From the NCBI RefSeq assembly GCF_003576475.1, contig NZ_QWGR01000006.1, forward strand, positions 124,001 to 188,000: DNA of 64,000 nt, read 5' to 3'. This stretch comes from Maribellus luteus. GTDB lineage: Bacteria > Bacteroidota > Bacteroidia > Bacteroidales > Prolixibacteraceae. Below the pieces are notes generated by a model. It worked only from the letters and a program-made list of their open reading frames with translations, did no database searches and was not told where the DNA came from. A program made the position numbers and the translations under genes. Positions 41,569-50,500 of this stretch are shown piece by piece; position 1 is the stretch's first letter, and each line of letters opens with the position of its first letter.

Positions 41569-44500
41569 CTAATTCTTATACAGCCATATCTTCAGCATCG
41601 AGAATAACTTTTCTTCGTCCAAAGGTTTGGCCAGGTAGTCGTTTGCTCCGTTTTTCAGCGCATTTTCATGGTCTTCTTTCATTGCTTTGGCGGTTAAGCA
41701 AATGATTGGGATGTTTTTAATCTCCTTGGTTTGGCGAATTATCTGCATGGCTTCGTAACCATCCATAACCGGCATCATTACATCCATCAGTATGAGGTCG
41801 AAGTCGTGATTGTGTTTCAGGATATCGAGCGCCGCTTGTCCGTTGTCGGCTTCCGAAACAATTATTTCGCGTTCTTCGAGCATTTGTCCCAAGGCAAAAA
41901 CGTTACGAATGTCGTCGTCCACCACCAACACCTTTTTGCCTTTGAAAATCAGGTCGTCATTGGCAAGCGTTGTTTTGGTTTTGATGCCGGGAATATTTTG
42001 TGATACCTGGTGTAAAAAGAGTGTCACTTCGTCCATCAGGCGTTCATCCGATTTTATCCCTTTTAAAATGATCGTATTCGTATAACTTTCCAGTTCTTTT
42101 ATTTCCTGCTGGCTCATTTCCTTGCCCGTGTATACAATCACTTTCGGGATGGGGACGTTGTTCGATTTTAGTTTCTCCAACAGTTCTTTGCCTGAATAAT
42201 CGGGCAATCCCAAATCAAGGATGATGCAATCGAACGAATCATTTTTCATTAACTGGAAGGCCTGTTCGGCCAGTCCGGCTTCGATAATGGTCAAGTCGAA
42301 GTCAAACAGCAAGGTTTTGATCAGTTCCCTGGTTTGAAGATTGTCTTCAATGATCAACATCTTCTTTAGTGAACTGTCGAAATGCTTTTCCAGTGATTTC
42401 AGTGCATCTGCAAACTCTACCGTTTCCAGCGTTTTTAATTCTGATTGGTCTTTTTCCAGGTCGTGCTCGATGGGGCTGATAACATGAACCGGTAACTTGC
42501 CCAGCAGTCTGTGGTTCTTTAGTTTTAAATAATCCTGGCGGTTGCCGGTGGCCAGCTCAACAGCCAGCATTACTGCTTTCGGTTTGAACTTTTCGGCTAA
42601 GGCAATTCCGTCTCGGATGGAAGGAGAAACAATCACCTTGTATTTCCTTTCGCGGGCCTGTTGCATGAGCTTTTGCGCCTGTTCTTTGACAGGATGAATA
42701 ACGAGAACCGTTTGTTCGTTGCCGGTTTCGTTGCGGTCGTCTTCCAGGTAAGGAAGCAGGATGGCTGGCCCCTTGTCAGCAGCTATTTCCTTTTTAACCT
42801 TTTTTACTTCTTCTTTTATTGCCGGGTTATTGCCTGGTTCAATTGGCTGAACTTGTTGCGATTTCTCGCCCGGAAGATAAACATAGAACGACGATCCCTG
42901 GTTAACAACACTTTCCAGTTGGATTTCGCCACCCAGTATTTTTATCAGTTCGCGTGAAATGGAAAGCCCCAGGCCCGTTCCTCCAAATTTCCGGGAGATG
43001 CTGCCATCTGCCTGCTGGAAAGCTTCAAAGATGGATTCGAGCTTTTCTTGAGGGATCCCAACTCCGGTATCCGAGATTTTTATACAGCAGGTGTTTTCAA
43101 TGGTTAAATCTGTTGATCTGAATTTGGTTTTAGCGGGCGTTGGCATAAATTCAACGGCCACCTTACCTTTACTGGTAAATTTAAATGCATTCGATACCAG
43201 GTTTTTTACCACCTGCATCAACCGGTAGCGGTCGGTAAGCAGCTTGTGCGGGAAAGCAGAATCAATGGTTACTTCAAACGCTAGATCTTTGTCGTCGGCC
43301 AATGCATTAAAGCTCATTAGTATCTCATCCTGGAGGTCGGAAGAAAGAACATCCAAAAATTCAATGTTCATTTTTCCGGCTTCAATTTTTGATAAATCCA
43401 GAATCTCGTTGATTAAATGAAGCAGATCAGAACCGCTTTTGTAAATGATTTTTGCCGATCGCACCTGGTCTTCCGTAAGGTTTCCTTTTTTGTTGCTGCT
43501 TAGCAGGTTCGATAAAATCAGCAAGCTGTTCAACGGTGTCCGAAGTTCGTGAGACATGTTCGCCAGAAACTCCGATTTGTACTGGCTGGCCTGCTGCAGT
43601 TCCCGGGCTTTGTTTTCAAGTTGTTCCTGGGTGGCAGTTAACTCCTGGTTTTTTATGCTGATGTCTTCTTTTTGTACTTCCAGTTGGCGGGTACGCTCTT
43701 CCAGTTCTTCATTGGCCACGCGCAATTCTTCTTGCTGAACCTGTAATTTCTTTTCATTTTCGGTCAGCACTTTTGCATGTTCAGTCAGTTCTTCATTGGC
43801 TACCCGCAGTTCTTCTTGCTGAACCTGTAATTCGCTGGCCTGATCTTGAGTTTCCTTTAGCAGCTCGTCTGTTTTTATTCTGCTTGCAGCCGAGTTGAGT
43901 TTTATCGCAATGATTTCCGAAACCGGATGCAGAAATTCCAACTCGATATCGGTGTAGGCATAAATAGAGGAGAGTTCAATTGCTCCAATCAATAAATTGT
44001 TAAAAACCAACGGTACAATAACTACTTGCTTGGGTTTGTAATTACCGGTTGCCGAAAAAGTAGCGTACAAATCTTCCGGTATGTCAACAAGCGTTTTTAT
44101 TTGCTTTGAATTTGCCACCTGGCCAACAATTCCTTCATTTAGTTTTATGAACTTATTCGCTTTCTCTGGGTCAATCCCCAGGTAACTCAATAGTTCAAGG
44201 TGTTGACTGTCGTGGTTGAAATAATAAATTCCGCCCAGTTGAGAATGCAAACGTTCCGTTAAAAACAGGATGGATTGCCGGGCAATTTCCTGCAGCGTAT
44301 CGTTACTGTTGAGTTTGTCGTTGATGGTATTGAGGCCCGCCCTGTACCACGTATCCAGTGTTATTTTCTCATGAGTTTCCTTCAGGTTTTGGGCCATCTG
44401 ATTCAGGGCGATGCTTAATTCATCTTCTTCTGACCGGGGCGTTATCTGGCTGCTGTAATCGCCACCTGCCACTTTTTTAGTATAGTCGATCACTTCGCGG

Positions 44501-45330
44501 AACCCGTGTTGCAGTTTGCGAAAAGACCGGGCTAACTCTCCAATTTCATTTTTCGAATCAAAGGCAAGCTCGGTTTTAATATTCCCTTTTGCTATAAGAT
44601 CGAATTGCTTTACCATTTCCCGAACAGGAACGTTAATCGACCGGGAGATATAAAGGGATACGGAGCCAATACTGAATATCAGAAGTAAAACAATGAGAAT
44701 AATTCCGAGGTACAGCAATTTGTTAACAGAAGCAATCAGATCATTAATAGAGGTGGCAAAATCATTGTAAAACAACCGCATCTGGTCAAGTTTCGGTCCT
44801 AAGGATGCATCTATTTCACTTTTGTCGACTTGTGAGTCAACAATCAGATCCTGAATTTCTTTCCCCAATTGGTAGCCCTTCTGGGCTATTTGCTGCGCCT
44901 GTGCCAGTTCATCAGGTTTTACCGTACTCAACAGTTTTAACCTTCCTGCCATCAATTCAGCATTTGAGCGTTTATAGTCGTACGCCTCTTTGTAATGATC
45001 GTACAATGTGTCGATGAATTCTTTTTTGGGAAGCCCGGTTAATTGATCGAGAGTTCCAAAAGTATACGACATTTCATTGGCGCGTTGAATTCGATCAATG
45101 GCTTGGTCGAGCATTGCTTCGTCGTGAAACATATGATAGCGGTAATAATCTTCAATGCCCTCCTGGAAAGTAAGGTTATGAATTCGCTCGGCATTGATAA
45201 CTAAACTCAGCGTTTTGCCCGTGTTGTAAAAATAATTGGAGATGGCTCCGAGGAGGATTAGCCCCAGAAACGGGAAAATGCTTAAAATCCGGAGTTTGTG
45301 GCGGATTTTAAGGTCATTAAATGTAAGCAT
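41569..45330 (-). CDS. Large multi-receiver hybrid sensor histidine kinase
   Basis: The 1253-residue protein heads the operon. Domains in order: membrane segment (about 13-34), periplasmic helical sensor (35-203), second membrane segment (204-228), HAMP (230-282), a GAF domain (about 340-480) with LLIGAIELSSIYAYTD, a coiled coil (about 490-580) containing LQVQQEELRVANEEL twice, HisKA with His594 in NMSHELRTPLNS, HATPase_c (690-820), a receiver-like domain lacking the phospho-Asp (about 873-955), and two full receivers (Asp1039 in IILDLGLPDYSG and Asp1183 in ILMDVMMPVMDG). The layout matches BarA/TorS-like multistep kinases common in Bacteroidetes. The start at 45330 is supported by the TATTTTTG box upstream. 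Confidence 0.93.
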   Translation of the reverse strand: MLTFNDLKIRHKLRILSIFPFLGLILLGAISNYFYNTGKTLSLVINAERIHNLTFQEGIEDYYRYHMFHDEAMLDQAIDRIQRANEMSYTFGTLDQLTGLPKKEFIDTLYDHYKEAYDYKRSNAELMAGRLKLLSTVKPDELAQAQQIAQKGYQLGKEIQDLIVDSQVDKSEIDASLGPKLDQMRLFYNDFATSINDLIASVNKLLYLGIILIVLLLIFSIGSVSLYISRSINVPVREMVKQFDLIAKGNIKTELAFDSKNEIGELARSFRKLQHGFREVIDYTKKVAGGDYSSQITPRSEEDELSIALNQMAQNLKETHEKITLDTWYRAGLNTINDKLNSNDTLQEIARQSILFLTERLHSQLGGIYYFNHDSQHLELLSYLGIDPEKANKFIKLNEGIVGQVANSKQIKTLVDIPEDLYATFSATGNYKPKQVVIVPLVFNNLLIGAIELSSIYAYTDIELEFLHPVSEIIAIKLNSAASRIKTDELLKETQDQASELQVQQEELRVANEELTEHAKVLTENEKKLQVQQEELRVANEELEERTRQLEVQKEDISIKNQELTATQEQLENKARELQQASQYKSEFLANMSHELRTPLNSLLILSNLLSSNKKGNLTEDQVRSAKIIYKSGSDLLHLINEILDLSKIEAGKMNIEFLDVLSSDLQDEILMSFNALADDKDLAFEVTIDSAFPHKLLTDRYRLMQVVKNLVSNAFKFTSKGKVAVEFMPTPAKTKFRSTDLTIENTCCIKISDTGVGIPQEKLESIFEAFQQADGSISRKFGGTGLGLSISRELIKILGGEIQLESVVNQGSSFYVYLPGEKSQQVQPIEPGNNPAIKEEVKKVKKEIAADKGPAILLPYLEDDRNETGNEQTVLVIHPVKEQAQKLMQQARERKYKVIVSPSIRDGIALAEKFKPKAVMLAVELATGNRQDYLKLKNHRLLGKLPVHVISPIEHDLEKDQSELKTLETVEFADALKSLEKHFDSSLKKMLIIEDNLQTRELIKTLLFDFDLTIIEAGLAEQAFQLMKNDSFDCIILDLGLPDYSGKELLEKLKSNNVPIPKVIVYTGKEMSQQEIKELESYTNTIILKGIKSDERLMDEVTLFLHQVSQNIPGIKTKTTLANDDLIFKGKKVLVVDDDIRNVFALGQMLEEREIIVSEADNGQAALDILKHNHDFDLILMDVMMPVMDGYEAMQIIRQTKEIKNIPIICLTAKAMKEDHENALKNGANDYLAKPLDEEKLFSMLKIWLYKN

Positions 45331-45353
45331 AAAATAAATAGTTGATTTTGGCG

Positions 45354-45361
45354 CAAAAATA
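45354..45361 (-). promoter_or_regulatory. Promoter -7 box of the kinase-CheR-CheB operon
   Basis: On the minus strand TATTTTTG matches TAnnTTTG and lies 23 bp before the chosen ATG. No clear -33 TTG was found at the right spacing. The neighbouring section to mltG (45362-45580) holds nothing else I recognise. Confidence 0.5.
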
Positions 45362-45580
45362 TACAATGATTCCACATAACGACCCACTGGTACATGCTTG
45401 TTTTAACAATTTATTGTTTATTATTTAACTATGAGTTCGGAGCAACCAAACCCGTACTTTTCTCGATTTGAATCAGGACTGGAAGTATAAAATCAGCATA
45501 GAATCTCCCCTGAATGATTTCGTTGGAATTTGCACTCTTGAATCAGTTTTTTTCCAACACAATAGTTATAGCCTTTCCTT

Positions 45581-46642
45581 CTATTTGTAAATCCTGTTTT
45601 TATCAAGTGCCGCGCGGTATTTGGCAGCGTTTCGGTTGTGTTGAGCCAGTGTTTTGGCAAAGTTGTGGTAGCCCGAAAAATCTTCCTTCGCACACATGTA
45701 GATAAAGTCGTGTTTCTCGTAGTTCAGTACGGCATCAATCGAGATAACCGAAGGAAAACAAATGGGGCCCGGAGGCAAGCCTGTATATTTGTAGGTGTTG
45801 TAAGGCGAATCAATTTCGAGGTGTTTGTTGAGGATTCGGCGGAGCGAAAAATCGCCCACAGCGTATTTAATGGTGGGATCGGCTTGTAGCGGGATGTTTC
45901 TACGCAACCGGTTGATGTAAAGACCCGCAACCCGTTTCAGCTCATCGGCTTTGGCAGTTTCCGATTCAACCACCGAAGCCAGGATGGAAACCTGCACAGG
46001 ATTGAGCTCCAGTGCTTTTGCTTTGTTTTTCCGGTCTTCGTTCCAAAAACGTTCGTATTCGCGGTACATGCGGGTGCCAAATTCTTCTGCATCGGTGGTC
46101 CAGTACATTTCGTAAGTGTTCGGAATAAACATGGTACGGTAGGTTTCTGCATCAAAGCCTCTTTCCCTGATTTCCTGCTCGTTGGAGAAAAGCTGCAAAA
46201 TCGACAACGAATCGGCCCACAGGTATTTACTTACTTTGCCTGCAAGATCTTCTTTTATGCGAACGTTGTTGAAAGTTACGTCCACCGGGTCCTGGTTGCC
46301 GCTCCTGAGTTTATTTACCAGCGCATTGGTGGTCATGTTGGCTTTCAGTTGGTAGCGCCCCGGTTTTACATTCGAAGGGTAGCTTTTTTTATCGCAAACC
46401 CATTTAAACGCTTTGTTGTCGTTGAGTACCGCCGCCTTTTCCAGTTCCTTGTACACTTCCTCAAAATCCTGGTTTTCCCTGATCAGTAAAACATAGTCGG
46501 TTTTTACGTTGGCGTCAAAAGTATAATGATAGAGTTTGTAGGCACGCGCTCCCACAATTACAAAGGCTATGGCAAAGAAAATAATGATGAACTTCCCGAT
46601 TTTTGGAAACGTCATAGCCCTGCTTTTTTGTTCGATCGTCAT
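45581..46642 (-). CDS. mltG: Endolytic murein transglycosylase MltG (YceG-like)
   Basis: MltG cleaves nascent glycan strands in the inner membrane and sets their length. The 353-residue protein has one N-terminal membrane segment (IGKFIIIFFAIAFVIVGARA), a LysM-like domain (about 50-110) and the YceG domain with the catalytic glutamate in ILASVVESETAKADE. Other family phrases are FIPNTYEMYWTTDAEEF, VAGLYINRLRRNIPLQADPT, YNTYKYTGLPPGPICFPS and FSGYHNFAKTLAQHN. The start could be the second methionine (MTFPKIG, residue 10) but the difference is small. Confidence 0.93.
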   Translation of the reverse strand: MTIEQKSRAMTFPKIGKFIIIFFAIAFVIVGARAYKLYHYTFDANVKTDYVLLIRENQDFEEVYKELEKAAVLNDNKAFKWVCDKKSYPSNVKPGRYQLKANMTTNALVNKLRSGNQDPVDVTFNNVRIKEDLAGKVSKYLWADSLSILQLFSNEQEIRERGFDAETYRTMFIPNTYEMYWTTDAEEFGTRMYREYERFWNEDRKNKAKALELNPVQVSILASVVESETAKADELKRVAGLYINRLRRNIPLQADPTIKYAVGDFSLRRILNKHLEIDSPYNTYKYTGLPPGPICFPSVISIDAVLNYEKHDFIYMCAKEDFSGYHNFAKTLAQHNRNAAKYRAALDKNRIYK

Positions 46643-46812
46643 AAATATGATAGTTTACCGTTCAAAGATAAAACTCTTTCACAAAGAGGGAATAAAATAG
46701 AAATGATTAAAAAGATGGAGCGAGATAGAGGAGAGATGGAATAAAAGATTGATAACTTCAAGATTTTATGACTTTTAACTAATTTGGAATTCAAATTAAA
46801 CCCATACCTATC

Positions 46813-47181
46813 ATGACAAATCTAATTTGGCTGGAATATAAAATTCAAATTAGGGACAGACTTAAAATGTTTGCTCTAAAAATTCTGCAATTGTCTGAAA
46901 TGATTCCAAACTCCGAAAGAGGCAGGATATTAAATAACCAACTGACAAAATCTGGAACTTCGGTTTACGCTAATTATCGTGCTGCATTAAGAAGCAGATC
47001 CAGGGCCGAATTCTTTTCAAAATTATCCATCGTTGTCGAAGAAGCTGATGAAACGGAAATGTGGCTGGATTTGATGATGGATTCAGGCATATTAAACAAC
47101 ATTTTTACAAAAGAAGTGCATTCTGAAAGTATGGAATTGTTAAAGATATTTGCCTCTATGCGAAAACGAGTTTCAAAATAG
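46813..47181 (+). CDS. Four-helix-bundle protein (S23/IVP family)
   Basis: This 122-residue protein belongs to the four-helix-bundle family first found as the 23S rRNA intervening-sequence protein (TIGR02436), related in fold to the Avd subunit of diversity-generating retroelements. Family features: an N-terminal RDRLKMFALKILQLSEMIPN, the turn LTKSGTSVYANYRAALRSRS with the conserved S-x-x-x-N-Y-x-E/A-A pattern, AEFFSKLSIVVEEADETEMW and a final helix ending in RKRVSK. Here it is free-standing, not inside rRNA, and is followed at once by a 21-bp tandem repeat. Its role in free-standing form is unknown; a nucleic-acid-binding oligomer is the usual suggestion. Confidence 0.85.
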   Translation: MTNLIWLEYKIQIRDRLKMFALKILQLSEMIPNSERGRILNNQLTKSGTSVYANYRAALRSRSRAEFFSKLSIVVEEADETEMWLDLMMDSGILNNIFTKEVHSESMELLKIFASMRKRVSK

Positions 47182-47186
47182 AATGA

Positions 47187-47248
47187 TTTCAATCTGCAAT
47201 CAATCTCTTTCAATCTGCAATCAATCTCTTTCAATCTCCTTCAATCCC
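47187..47248. repeat. 21-bp tandem repeat after the four-helix gene
   Basis: Two exact 21-bp copies, TTTCAATCTGCAATCAATCT plus C (47187-47207 and 47208-47228), are followed by a degenerate third (47229-47248). The reverse strand reads GATTGAA-rich, like the GGATTGAA units upstream of truA. Confidence 0.85.
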
Positions 47249-47324
47249 AACTAACATACACTTAACGCATATTCTAAATAACCCCTGTAGATAATTTTTT
47301 ACTGGTTGATCAGTCGAAATTCAT

Positions 47325-47332
47325 TAATTTTG
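47325..47332 (+). promoter_or_regulatory. Promoter -7 box of the flavodiiron gene
   Basis: TAATTTTG matches TAnnTTTG. The ATG at 47360 is 27 bp on. TTG at 47306-47308 lies 16 bp upstream, a little short of the usual spacing. Confidence 0.55.
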
Positions 47333-47359
47333 GCCGAAAATTCTGAAAAACTGAAAATT

Positions 47360-48565
47360 ATGTTACAAGTTAATCTTGCCGAGGATATCTATTACCTGGG
47401 TTTTAACGACCGCCGGACCCATCTTTTTGAGAATATCTGGCCCATTCCGCACGGAGTTTCGTACAACAGTTACCTGATTGTTGATGAAAAAGTGGCTTTG
47501 GTTGATACCGTTGAACGTGCGTTTATCGATGATTACCTGGATTCGATCGAGGAAATTATCGGCGACCGCGAGGTAGATTACCTGATCATTAACCACATGG
47601 AGCCCGACCATTCGGGAGCTTTGAAGGCGATTGTTCACCGCTACCCGGGAATTACGCTGGTGGGGAATAAAAAGACTTTTGACTATGTGGAAAGTTATTA
47701 CCTGAAGCCGAATCATACGTTGATCGTTCACGACGACTCGGTACTGGATCTTGGAAAACACAAACTTCAGTTTCAAACCATCCCGATGGTTCACTGGCCC
47801 GAAACCATGGTTACTTACGAAGAAACCAACAAAATTCTGTTTTCGGGCGATGCCTTTGGTAGCTACGGAACACTTGACGGCGGTATTTTTGACGACGAGA
47901 TCAACCTCGAATTTTACGAGGTGGAAGTGATGCGCTATTTCACCAACATTGTTGGAAAATACTGTGCCCACACGCAACGTGCGATTAAAAAACTGGCGCC
48001 GCTTGATATTAAAATGATTGCCGCCACTCACGGCCCGATCTGGCGCAGCGACCTGAACTGGATTCTGACCCGTTACAACAAGTGGAGTTCTTATGATCTC
48101 GACTGCGGGGTGGTGATTGTTTACGGTTCGATGTACGGAAATACAAAGAAAATGGCCGAGACCATTGCCCGTCAGCTGGCAGTTCGCGGCATCAAAAACA
48201 TCCGGGTTTACGATGCTTCAAAAACCCACTCGTCATACATCATCAACGACATATTCAAATACAAAGGTTTTATTGTTGGTAGTGCTGCTTACAACAACGC
48301 AATGTTCCCGAACGTGGAAACGCTGCTGACTACCGTAGAGCACATGGCTCCGAAAAATCACTACCTCGGAATTTTTGGAAACTATTCGTGGAATGGTGGC
48401 GGTGTGAAAAACCTGAAAACGTTTGCCGAGAACATTAAGTGGGACTTGGTGTACGATCCGATTGAAGAAAAAGGGAACATGAAACCCAACACCAGCGAAG
48501 AACTGATTAAACTCGCCAATGCCATGGCCGATAAGTTGCTGGAATCATCTCAGGCTGAAAAATAG
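47360..48565 (+). CDS. fprA: Flavodiiron protein (FprA-type)
   Basis: Flavodiiron proteins reduce O2 to water or NO to N2O in anaerobes and so protect against oxygen or nitrosative stress. The 401-residue protein has the N-terminal beta-lactamase-like diiron domain with ligands in NHMEPDHSG, MVHWPETM, LFSGDAFGSYG and AATHGPIWR, and a C-terminal flavodoxin domain with VIVYGSMYGNTKKMAETIA and FGNYSWNGGGVKNL. There is no extra rubredoxin domain, so it is a class A enzyme. All iron ligands are present. The start at 47360 fits the conserved N-terminus and the promoter box; a terminator follows the gene. Confidence 0.95.
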   Translation: MLQVNLAEDIYYLGFNDRRTHLFENIWPIPHGVSYNSYLIVDEKVALVDTVERAFIDDYLDSIEEIIGDREVDYLIINHMEPDHSGALKAIVHRYPGITLVGNKKTFDYVESYYLKPNHTLIVHDDSVLDLGKHKLQFQTIPMVHWPETMVTYEETNKILFSGDAFGSYGTLDGGIFDDEINLEFYEVEVMRYFTNIVGKYCAHTQRAIKKLAPLDIKMIAATHGPIWRSDLNWILTRYNKWSSYDLDCGVVIVYGSMYGNTKKMAETIARQLAVRGIKNIRVYDASKTHSSYIINDIFKYKGFIVGSAAYNNAMFPNVETLLTTVEHMAPKNHYLGIFGNYSWNGGGVKNLKTFAENIKWDLVYDPIEEKGNMKPNTSEELIKLANAMADKLLESSQAEK

Positions 48566-48598
48566 AAAGTCATTCAGTTAATGGCTGAAACGATATTG

Positions 48599-48630
48599 AA
48601 AGAGCTGTCCACGTGGGCAGCTCTTTTTTT
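48599..48630 (+). terminator. Terminator after fprA
   Basis: AAAGAGCTGTCC / GGGCAGCTCTTT with an ACGT loop and a T run; one G-T pair in the stem. Confidence 0.85.
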
Positions 48631-48658
48631 GTATCGATGATTCAGTTTTTTCCGAGCC

Positions 48659-49474
48659 TTACTTTTTGTAAACTTTTACATAATCAACCAGGAAGGTGTC
48701 AGGCGCGCAGGCATTTTTTATTCCTTCAAGAGTTGATGGGATTTCCATACTCAGGATCATGTACTGGTCGATGTGTGACAAACCTTCACTCAGTTCGTGG
48801 TATTTCAGCCCGTCGATGTAAAACGCATATTTTTCGGGTGTCCACTCAAGGGCAAAAGTATGAAAGCCTTCCGACAAGCCTTGCAAGGTGCTGTTCATAG
48901 CTCCCGAACTTTTTTGGTTGGGGCCGTAAGCCCAGTGTATACAGTGGGTGAGGTGGTCGTCTCCCAATCCTTTGAAATATTCAAAAATGTCGATTTCGGC
49001 GCCAAAGGTTGCGGGGTCTTCTCCCTGCGATATCTGCGGCGACTGCATCCAGAAAGCTGCCCAGGGGCCACTGCCTTTTTGCAAACGGGCGCGGCACTCG
49101 AAATAGCCGTAAGTGGTATTAAAAGTTTCGTAGGTACCTACGGCGCTGCCCATAATGCTGTCTTTTCTGATGTCGTACATCAGGTGCAGGTGCCCGTTAT
49201 TTACTTTTACCATCGACGGATCGTTGTAGCCGATACGACGCGGGCCGGTTCCCCTTATTTTCCATTTTGTTTGATCCAGCTCCGAACCGTCAAACTGATC
49301 TTCCCAGAATAAGGTATATCCTTCTTTTTCAGGGCTGAAAACCTCCTGGGATAGTGCGGTGTTGGCAGGGGCTGCTTTTTCTTCTGCTTTTTTTACGGAA
49401 ACCTGGCAGGCGGATAGTGCAACTGATGACAGGGCAAGAACTGTCAGTAAGCGGGTTACTTCTTTCGTTATCAT
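48659..49474 (-). CDS. Glycoside hydrolase family 16 lipoprotein
   Basis: This 271-residue lipoprotein (lipobox LSAC, cysteine near residue 22) carries a GH16 beta-jelly-roll domain, whose members cleave beta-1,3/1,4-glucans, laminarin, agar, carrageenan or porphyran. The catalytic motif is intact: EIDIFEYF, with nucleophile, helper Asp and acid/base Glu. Other family phrases are LFWEDQFDGSELDQTKWKI, YGYFECRARLQKGSGPWAAF and HTFALEWTPEKYAFYIDG. No SusC/SusD pair is nearby, so it is not in a classical polysaccharide locus. Substrate cannot be settled by eye; laminarinase-like is a fair guess. It is convergent with fprA. Confidence 0.92.
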   Translation of the reverse strand: MITKEVTRLLTVLALSSVALSACQVSVKKAEEKAAPANTALSQEVFSPEKEGYTLFWEDQFDGSELDQTKWKIRGTGPRRIGYNDPSMVKVNNGHLHLMYDIRKDSIMGSAVGTYETFNTTYGYFECRARLQKGSGPWAAFWMQSPQISQGEDPATFGAEIDIFEYFKGLGDDHLTHCIHWAYGPNQKSSGAMNSTLQGLSEGFHTFALEWTPEKYAFYIDGLKYHELSEGLSHIDQYMILSMEIPSTLEGIKNACAPDTFLVDYVKVYKK

Positions 49475-49678
49475 AATCTTATTTATTAGGTTGATTGCTC
49501 GTGGATACCTACCACAAACTTTCTGTCTAAATTAATAGATTATAAGGGGTTTCAAAACGAAATTCAGGATATAAACACTAATCAGTGTTGTGTTTGGAAG
49601 ATCATCTTATGTTCAGTCTGATTTTGGCCGGATTTTTTCTACTTTTATCAGATTCAAAAAATATAAACTTTAACCAAT

Positions 49679-50428
49679 ATGAATCTTTCAAGAAGAAATT
49701 TCCTGCTAAAATCGAGTGCAGGAGCAGCCGCTTTAGCGAGTATTCCGGGTATTGTATCGGCTGCCATACCGGGAGAGAAAAAGGCAGGTTTGTTTAAAAA
49801 GGATGATGTTGTTTTGTTTCAGGGTGATTCAATAACCGATGCCGGCCGTGAGAAAACAAAGGAGTTGCCCAATAATGGCAGTTCGTTTGGAGGCGGGTAT
49901 GCTTTTTTAACCGCTTCGTACTTATTAAATGCTATGCCCGAAAACAACCTTACAATATACAACCGGGGAATTAGCGGGAACAAAGTTTTTCAATTGGCCG
50001 ATCGTTGGGACAAAGACTGCGTGGATTTAAAACCCAATGTGTTGAGTATTTTAATCGGTGTAAACGATTACTGGCACAAGCGAAACGGTCATTACGACGG
50101 CACTGTGGAGGTCTACGAAAATGACTACATGAAATTGCTGGAGCGGACAAAAGCGGCTTTGCCCGGTGTGAAACTTGTTTTGTGCGAACCTTTTTATGTG
50201 CTGGAAACTACTGCCGTGGATGAAACCTGGGTAGAACCGATGAAGCAATACCAGGCAGCAGCAAAGCATGTGTCTGATGCATTTGATACACTTTGGGTGC
50301 CTTTTCAGAAAGTATATGACGAAGCCATTAAACATGCCCCCGGAGCATACTGGACCGGTGACGGTGTGCATCCTTCGATGGCGGGAGCGCAGCTGATGGC
50401 GGAAGCCTGGTTGAAAGTAGTAAAGTAA
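49679..50428 (+). CDS. SGNH/GDSL hydrolase with Tat signal
   Basis: This 249-residue exported esterase-like protein begins with a twin-arginine signal (MNLSRRNFLLKSSAGAAALA). The SGNH blocks are present: serine in VLFQGDSITDAGR, glycine in NRGISGNKVFQLADRW, asparagine in ILIGVNDYWHK and the Asp-His pair in TGDGVHPSMAGAQLMAEAW. Such proteins deacylate polysaccharides or lipids; in Bacteroidetes they often act on acetylated plant or algal glycans. It is divergent from the GH16 gene about 200 bp away, and the two could serve the same glycan. Substrate is not known. Confidence 0.9.
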   Translation: MNLSRRNFLLKSSAGAAALASIPGIVSAAIPGEKKAGLFKKDDVVLFQGDSITDAGREKTKELPNNGSSFGGGYAFLTASYLLNAMPENNLTIYNRGISGNKVFQLADRWDKDCVDLKPNVLSILIGVNDYWHKRNGHYDGTVEVYENDYMKLLERTKAALPGVKLVLCEPFYVLETTAVDETWVEPMKQYQAAAKHVSDAFDTLWVPFQKVYDEAIKHAPGAYWTGDGVHPSMAGAQLMAEAWLKVVK

Positions 50429-50500
50429 AAGCTATTGATTTTCTGCAGTTGGTCAGTTCAATTTGCAGTCTGTCGGAAAGCGCTTTATTGAATTGATTTT

